Shown one piece after another: positions 45,448 through 49,668 of a stretch of DNA of 49,668 nt (positions are counted from its first letter, which is position 1; every line of letters begins with the position of its first letter). Source of the stretch: Burkholderiales bacterium (GTDB taxonomy: Bacteria > Pseudomonadota > Gammaproteobacteria > Burkholderiales > Burkholderiaceae_C); contig JAUVXK010000006.1 in NCBI GenBank assembly GCA_030603635.1, forward strand, positions 1 to 49,668. The letters run 5' to 3'. The position numbers and the translations under genes were made by a program. The notes beneath the pieces are model-generated. The model saw nothing but the letters and a program-made list of their open reading frames with translations. It had not been told where the DNA came from and searched no databases.

Positions 45448-46239
45448 ATGCCTCCGTCATACCGATTGGCCCTCGCACTTGCCCTGCTCTGGGCCCTGTG
45501 GCTGCCACCCGCCGTGGCACGCACCGCGGGCCAACCGGTGGCCACGGTGGTAGCGGCGTCCGACCTCAAGTTCGCCATCGAGGAAATCGCGAGCCGCTTC
45601 GAGCAGAAGACCGGGCATCGCCTGCGTCTGATCTTCGGCTCTTCCGGGCATTTCTATTCGCAAATCCTGCAAGGTGCGCCGTTCCACCTGTTCATGTCGG
45701 CCGACGAATCCTTCGTGTTCCGGCTGTCCGATGCGGGCCGAACCCAGGACCGGGGGCGCCTCTATGCCTATGGCCGCATCGGCATCATGGTGCCCAGAGG
45801 CTCCACGCTCAAGGCCGACGGTGCATTGCAGGACCTGGCTGCCGCCCTGCGGGACGGGCGGCTGCGCAAGTTCGCCATCGCCTCGCCCGATCACGCTCCC
45901 TATGGCATGCGAGCCCGCGAAGCGTTGAAACACGCCGGCCTGTGGGATGCGATCGAGTCCAGACTGGTCTTCGGAGAAAACATCTCGCAGGCCACCCAGT
46001 TCGCCACCTCCGGAGCCACCGATGGCGGCATCATCGCGTATTCGCTGGCGCTGGCGCCGCAGGTGGCCCGGCTGGGGGATTTCGCGCTCATCCCCGACAC
46101 CTGGCACCAGCCACTTGCCCAGCGCATGGTGCTGTTGAACCATGCGCCGCAAGCCGCGCGTGACTTCTACGACCATCTCTCCACCCCCGCCGCGCAGGCC
46201 GTGATGCAGCGCTACGGCTTTGTCATGCCCAGGCCCTGA
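45448..46239 (+). CDS. modA: Molybdate ABC transporter, substrate-binding ModA
   Basis: The 263-aa periplasmic binding protein has a signal peptide (about 1-25, LALALALLWALWLPPAVAR) and a ModA fold. Motifs include VVAASDLKFAIEEIASRFEQ, LIFGSSGHFYSQILQGAPFH with the oxyanion-binding serines, LFMSADESF, the GRIGIMVPRG hinge and YSLALAPQVARLGDFALIP. It binds molybdate (or tungstate) for delivery to ModBC. The start at 45448 is selected because it begins the signal peptide; the longer frame overlaps modE. modB follows after 15 bp. Confidence 0.92.
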   Translation: MPPSYRLALALALLWALWLPPAVARTAGQPVATVVAASDLKFAIEEIASRFEQKTGHRLRLIFGSSGHFYSQILQGAPFHLFMSADESFVFRLSDAGRTQDRGRLYAYGRIGIMVPRGSTLKADGALQDLAAALRDGRLRKFAIASPDHAPYGMRAREALKHAGLWDAIESRLVFGENISQATQFATSGATDGGIIAYSLALAPQVARLGDFALIPDTWHQPLAQRMVLLNHAPQAARDFYDHLSTPAAQAVMQRYGFVMPRP

Positions 46240-46254
46240 CCCTGCGAGTTCGCC

Positions 46255-46920
46255 ATGGACTGGGAAGCATTGATCCTTTCAATCGAACTGGCGGCGGTCA
46301 CGCTGCTGGTGCTGTTGCCGTTGGGGCTGCTGCTGGCGCGCTGGCTGGCACACACGGCGTTCCAGGGCAAGGCCTGGATCGAGGCCCTGGTGGTGCTTCC
46401 ACTGGTGCTGCCCCCGACCGTGCTGGGCTACTACCTGCTCGTCTCGCTGGGGGCAGGTTCGCCCCTGGGGGGCTGGCTGCTGGACACATTCGATATCCGC
46501 CTGACCTTCAACTTTCCGGGGCTGGTGCTCGCTTCCGTGGTGTTCAACATTCCGTTCATGGTGCAACCCATCCAGCGGGCGTTCGAGTCCATTCCGGCCA
46601 ACCTGGGCGAGGCGGCCGCGGTGTGCGGCCTTGGCAACTGGCAGACCTTCTGGCGTGTGGAGCTGCCGCTGGCGTGGCCCGGCGTGCTCTCGGCCATCGT
46701 GCTGACCTTTGTGCACACCCTGGGCGAATTCGGCGTGGTGCTGATGATGGGCGGCAGCATTCCGGGTGAAACCCGAACCGTCGCCATCAGCATTTACGAC
46801 CGGGTGCAGGCCTTCGATCTGGAAAGCGCCGACCGCATGGCCCTGCTGCTGCTGGTGCTCTCGCTGGGCGCCGTGGCCGCCTCCTTCTTTGCGGCCGCAC
46901 GACGGGTGAAAGCCCCATGA
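46255..46920 (+). CDS. modB: Molybdate ABC transporter permease ModB
   Basis: The 221-aa inner-membrane permease has about five to six helices and the cytoplasmic EAA loop (EAAAVCGLGNWQTFWRVELP) that contacts the ATPase. Family motifs include VLPLVLPPTVLGYYLL and the TFVHTLGEFGVVLMMGGSIP segment typical of ModB. It forms the pore of the ModABC importer. Its stop overlaps the modC ATG by 4 bp. Confidence 0.95.
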   Translation: MDWEALILSIELAAVTLLVLLPLGLLLARWLAHTAFQGKAWIEALVVLPLVLPPTVLGYYLLVSLGAGSPLGGWLLDTFDIRLTFNFPGLVLASVVFNIPFMVQPIQRAFESIPANLGEAAAVCGLGNWQTFWRVELPLAWPGVLSAIVLTFVHTLGEFGVVLMMGGSIPGETRTVAISIYDRVQAFDLESADRMALLLLVLSLGAVAASFFAAARRVKAP

Positions 46921-48083
46921 ACGCACCCTCGGCCGCCCCGGCCACCCTGAAGGTGCAGATCGCACAGCACTCGCCCATGCCTTTGCATGGCACGTTCACC
47001 TGTGGACCGGGCGAATTGCTGGCTCTGGTCGGCCCGTCCGGCGCGGGAAAAACCTCCATGCTGCGCTGCCTGGCCGGACTCATGCGTCCGCAAACGGGTC
47101 GTGTGGAAGTGGGCGACGAGGTGTGGGTGGACACCGAAACAGGGGTCTGCCGCCCACCGCAGCAACGCCACGTGGGACTGGTGTTCCAGAACTACGCCCT
47201 GATGCCGCACCTCAGTGCCCGGGAAAACGTGGCCCTGTCGCTGCTGCACCTGCCCGCTGCCGAGCGCCGCCGGCAGGCAACGCACTGGCTGGACCACGTG
47301 CGGCTGTCGCCTGAGCAGCAGGCACGACGCCCGGCCGAACTGTCCGGGGGGCAGCAACAGCGCGTGGCGGTGGCCCGCGCCCTGGCCCGCGAGCCACGCC
47401 TGCTGCTGCTGGACGAACCCTTTTCCGCCGTGGACCCGCTGAACCGCGAGGGCCTGTACGACCTGCTGGCGGATTTGCGACACGAACTGCACATCCCCAT
47501 CGTGCTGGTGACGCACGACCTGTCCGAGGCCAGGCACCTCGCCGACAGCCTGGTCGTGATGGATGCGGGCCGGGTGCTGCAACAAGGGCCGCCTTCTCGC
47601 ATCTACCGCTCACCGCGCAACGCCCGTGTGGCCGACCTTGTGGGTGTACAGAACCGTTTTCGGGGACGCTGGGTCGGACCGCTGTCGCCACAGGACGAAG
47701 TCGAACGGGCTGGGTGGCTGCAATGGCTCACGCCTGAGGGCAAGGCCACGAACGTGCATTTGCGCGTGCGCGACAAGCAACGCCTGAGCACCGGACAGGC
47801 GGTGAGCTGGGTGATCCAGGGCGACGGCCTGCACCTGGGCCCGGAAACGAGCACCGGCCCCGAAGGGCCGGCGTTGGGCGAAGTCAGTCTGGACACCACG
47901 GTGACATCGGTTCGCAACCTGGGCGAAACCACCCTGGCCCATGTGCGGGTGAACGCCCTGGAGGGCGTCACCCTCCGCCTGACCCGCTCCGGGCCACAAC
48001 GGCAGTGGCTGGCCGTGGGACAGTCGCTGGCGGTGCGGCTGGACTGCGACTGGGTGCACGTGATGCCGACCCGAACCGCCTGA
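46917..48083 (+). CDS. modC: Molybdate ABC transporter ATPase ModC
   Basis: The 388-aa ATPase has Walker A GPSGAGKTSMLR, Q-loop VFQNYALMPHLSA, the signature LSGGQQQRVAVARALA, Walker B LLLLDEPFSAVD and the switch histidine VTHDLSE. A C-terminal region (about 270-388; VSWVIQGDGLHLGPE, then VTSVRNLGETTLAHVRVNAL) is a TOBE/Mop-type domain, which in ModC can bind molybdate and inhibit transport. Length is close to other ModC proteins. It is the last gene of the modABC operon; htpX lies convergent 23 bp away. Confidence 0.94.
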   Translation: MNAPSAAPATLKVQIAQHSPMPLHGTFTCGPGELLALVGPSGAGKTSMLRCLAGLMRPQTGRVEVGDEVWVDTETGVCRPPQQRHVGLVFQNYALMPHLSARENVALSLLHLPAAERRRQATHWLDHVRLSPEQQARRPAELSGGQQQRVAVARALAREPRLLLLDEPFSAVDPLNREGLYDLLADLRHELHIPIVLVTHDLSEARHLADSLVVMDAGRVLQQGPPSRIYRSPRNARVADLVGVQNRFRGRWVGPLSPQDEVERAGWLQWLTPEGKATNVHLRVRDKQRLSTGQAVSWVIQGDGLHLGPETSTGPEGPALGEVSLDTTVTSVRNLGETTLAHVRVNALEGVTLRLTRSGPQRQWLAVGQSLAVRLDCDWVHVMPTRTA

Positions 48084-48106
48084 ACACCACGGCCCGGGTG
48101 TCACGA

Positions 48107-48976
48107 TCAGCGCTGCTGCAATGCGGCGATGCGCTCTTCGATCGGGGGATGGGTGGAGAACAGCTTGCCCAGCCCGCCCGTGATACCCATCGCCTGCATG
48201 CCCTTGGGCAACTCTCCAGGCTGCAGCCCGCCCAAGCGCGCCAGGGCATTGATCATGGGCTGCTTGCGGCCCATGAGTTGGGCGGCCCCGGCGTCGGCGC
48301 GGAACTCGCGCTGGCGGCTGAACCAGGCCACGATAATGGCAGCCAGGAAGCCCAGGATGATGTCCATCACGATGGTGGTGACGAAGTAGCCGATGCCCGG
48401 GCCGCCCTGGCTGTCCGAGCCACGACGCAGGAAGCTGTCCACGAGGTAACCGATGACACGGCTCAGGAACACGACGAAGGTGTTCATCACGCCCTGGATC
48501 AGCGTCATGGTCACCATGTCGCCGTTGGCCACGTGCGCCACCTCGTGGCCGATCACGGCCTCGACTTCCTCGCGCGTCATGTTCTGCAGCAGGCCGGTGG
48601 ACACGGCCACCAGGGCCGAGTTCTTGAAGGCGCCGGTGGCGAAGGCATTGGGGGCCCCGTCGTAGATGGCGACTTCGGGCATGCCGATGCCGGCCTTGTC
48701 GGCGAAACGGCGCACGGTCTCGACGATCCAGGCCTCGTCGGCCGTCTGCGGCTGGTTGATCACGCGCGCCTTGGTGCTGAACTTGGCCATGGGCTTGGAA
48801 ATCAGCAGCGAGATGAAGGCGCCGCCAAAACCGATGACGAGCGAGAAGCCCGCCAGGGCCGTCAGGTTCAGGCCATTGGCCGTGAGAAAGCGGTCGACAC
48901 CCAGAAGCCGGGTGACCGTCAACAGCACGATCATCACGGCGATGTTGGTCATGACCAGCAAGAATACGCGTTTCAT
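48107..48976 (-). CDS. htpX: Heat-shock membrane protease HtpX
   Basis: HtpX is an M48 zinc metalloprotease of the inner membrane that degrades misfolded membrane proteins. The 289-aa protein has two N-terminal helices (about 4-22 and 40-60), the zinc motif HEVAH in [13 protein letters not shown], two further helices after it, and the [14 protein letters not shown] segment with the third zinc ligand glutamate. The C-terminal [12 protein letters not shown] is typical. Start ATG 48976 gives [11 protein letters not shown] as in E. coli; a longer in-frame start at 49039 is unlikely. Confidence 0.95.
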   Translation of the reverse strand: MKRVFLLVMTNIAVMIVLLTVTRLLGVDRFLTANGLNLTALAGFSLVIGFGGAFISLLISKPMAKFSTKARVINQPQTADEAWIVETVRRFADKAGIGMPEVAIYDGAPNAFATGAFKNSALVAVSTGLLQNMTREEVEAVIGHEVAHVANGDMVTMTLIQGVMNTFVVFLSRVIGYLVDSFLRRGSDSQGGPGIGYFVTTIVMDIILGFLAAIIVAWFSRQREFRADAGAAQLMGRKQPMINALARLGGLQPGELPKGMQAMGITGGLGKLFSTHPPIEERIAALQQR

Positions 48977-49088
48977 AGGGTTCGTTTCTCCAGAAGAAGG
49001 GCTCCACTCAGACCGGGGCCGGCGGCCCAGGTTCCCCAAAAGCGAGGCGACACTTTACCCGAAGGAGATGGGGGCCGTGTGACGGATA

Positions 49089-49668
49089 TCAAGCGTGGGC
49101 CTGTTTGGCACGCGGTGGCCGGAACACCTCGGCGTCCGCGTAGAAGGTCGCTGCCTCGTTGGCGCCCCACCAGCCCGGAATGCCCAGCACCGGCAGCGGC
49201 GTGTAGGGCTTGCTCGCCAGCCAACCGGGAGCGAGTTGCGGGGCCAGCCAGGCATCCCACGGGTGTGGGCCGATGCCCGTGTCGCCGGGAAGGTCCGATG
49301 GCACGGGCAAACAGAGCACATGGGCCGTGATCGACTTGTAGGGAGTGACCAGCTTTTCCGTAAGGGCATGGCCGAAGGTCACGGCCTGCGCCTCGCCCCA
49401 GAGCGGGCGCAGTTCCAGGAACAGTCGCGACCACGCCCGTGCCCGCAAGGCTTGCCACAATGGCTCGGGGGCCTGCAGCAGCAGCGCGTTTTCGTCGAGC
49501 AGCGTGAGCGCGTCACGCAACGGCCCGCGGGTGGCGAGCACGCCGCCAGCCTCCCGGATGGCCTGAGCCTGCAAGCGGTTCAGGGCGCGCTTGGTCTGGG
49601 GGAATCGTATCCAGCAGAGGGCGTTGAAGAAATCGTGCAGGTTGTCGCGCGTGGGCACACAGCCGGTG
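49089..49668 (-). CDS. DUF3025 family protein, N-terminus outside window
   Basis: The minus-strand frame runs to the right edge of the window. From an in-frame GTG at 49658 the product would be 189 aa, but the frame stays open to the edge, and the visible PTRDNLHDFFNALCWIRFPQ block is internal in DUF3025 proteins, so the true start lies beyond 49668. Other conserved parts are TFGHALTEKLVTPYKSITAH, DPWDAW-like HPWDAWLAPQ and the PVLGIPGWWGANE end with a Tyr/Asp. DUF3025 proteins are uncharacterised. The gap of about 110 bp to htpX contains nothing I recognise. Confidence 0.8.
   Translation of the reverse strand, partial: TGCVPTRDNLHDFFNALCWIRFPQTKRALNRLQAQAIREAGGVLATRGPLRDALTLLDENALLLQAPEPLWQALRARAWSRLFLELRPLWGEAQAVTFGHALTEKLVTPYKSITAHVLCLPVPSDLPGDTGIGPHPWDAWLAPQLAPGWLASKPYTPLPVLGIPGWWGANEAATFYADAEVFRPPRAKQAHA

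Noticed and set aside
48084-48106. Short inverted repeat between modC and htpX as a terminator
   Set aside because: The possible stem (CACC with GGTG) is only about 4 bp and has no T-tract, so it cannot be called an intrinsic terminator.

Overview
The window is chromosomal DNA of high GC content from a betaproteobacterium, most likely a member of Burkholderiales/Comamonadaceae. This is inferred from gene order and protein style: a complete dcw cluster ending in ftsZ and lpxC; a dapF-DUF484-xerC block near cobW-dksA-hslVU; and a class A RNase P RNA with a beta-type P4 core. Almost all of it is core genome. The only clear accessory DNA is at the left edge, and no CRISPR array, prophage or tRNA is visible.

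Layout. 1-730: the 3' end of an IS3-family transposase, a stub of hicA and an intact hicB. 732-1922: a membrane diguanylate cyclase (minus strand). 1974-7072 (plus strand): a probable preQ1 riboswitch with yhhQ, then an RNB exonuclease, tonB, mtgA and ruvC. 7100-25678 (minus strand): a 58-aa membrane protein, then the division and wall cluster, transcribed in the order mraZ, rsmH, ftsL, ftsI, murE, murF, mraY, murD, ftsW, murG, murC, ddl, ftsQ, ftsA, ftsZ, lpxC. Upstream of mraZ lie four GTGGN elements at 10-bp spacing (a MraZ operator) and a 12-bp direct repeat at 20-bp spacing. 25923-34991 (minus strand): a stand-alone cyclic-nucleotide-binding protein, an LCM-type methyltransferase, hslUV, a STAS-type protein, a dksA lacking the zinc-finger cysteines, a His-rich COG0523 GTPase, an RlmI-like methyltransferase and a DsrE protein. 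35082-38322 (minus strand): xerC, DUF484, dapF and an OmpA-family lipoprotein. 38455-40110 (plus strand): a Nudix/metallo-beta-lactamase fusion, which converges on a PhnD-GGDEF-EAL protein. 42691-43034 (minus strand): rnpB. 43108-48083: a FAD dehydrogenase, a sensor-less ModE-type regulator and modABC. 48107-49668 (minus strand): htpX and a DUF3025 gene running off the edge.

How the genes work together. The dcw cluster makes lipid II (MurC-F, MraY, MurG, Ddl) and the divisome (FtsL, I, W, Q, A, Z). Most neighbouring genes overlap by the 4-bp ATGA arrangement, so translation is probably coupled. The mod block imports molybdate and is probably controlled through the repeat-rich modE/modA intergenic region. 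The cobW-dksA neighbourhood suggests zinc economy.

I did not find a convincing wholly new system. The observations most worth a second look are the cysteine-depleted DksA beside the His-rich COG0523 GTPase, the STAS-type protein between dksA and hslV, the periodic repeats upstream of mraZ and in the mod intergenic region, the candidate riboswitch, and the IS-truncated hicA.
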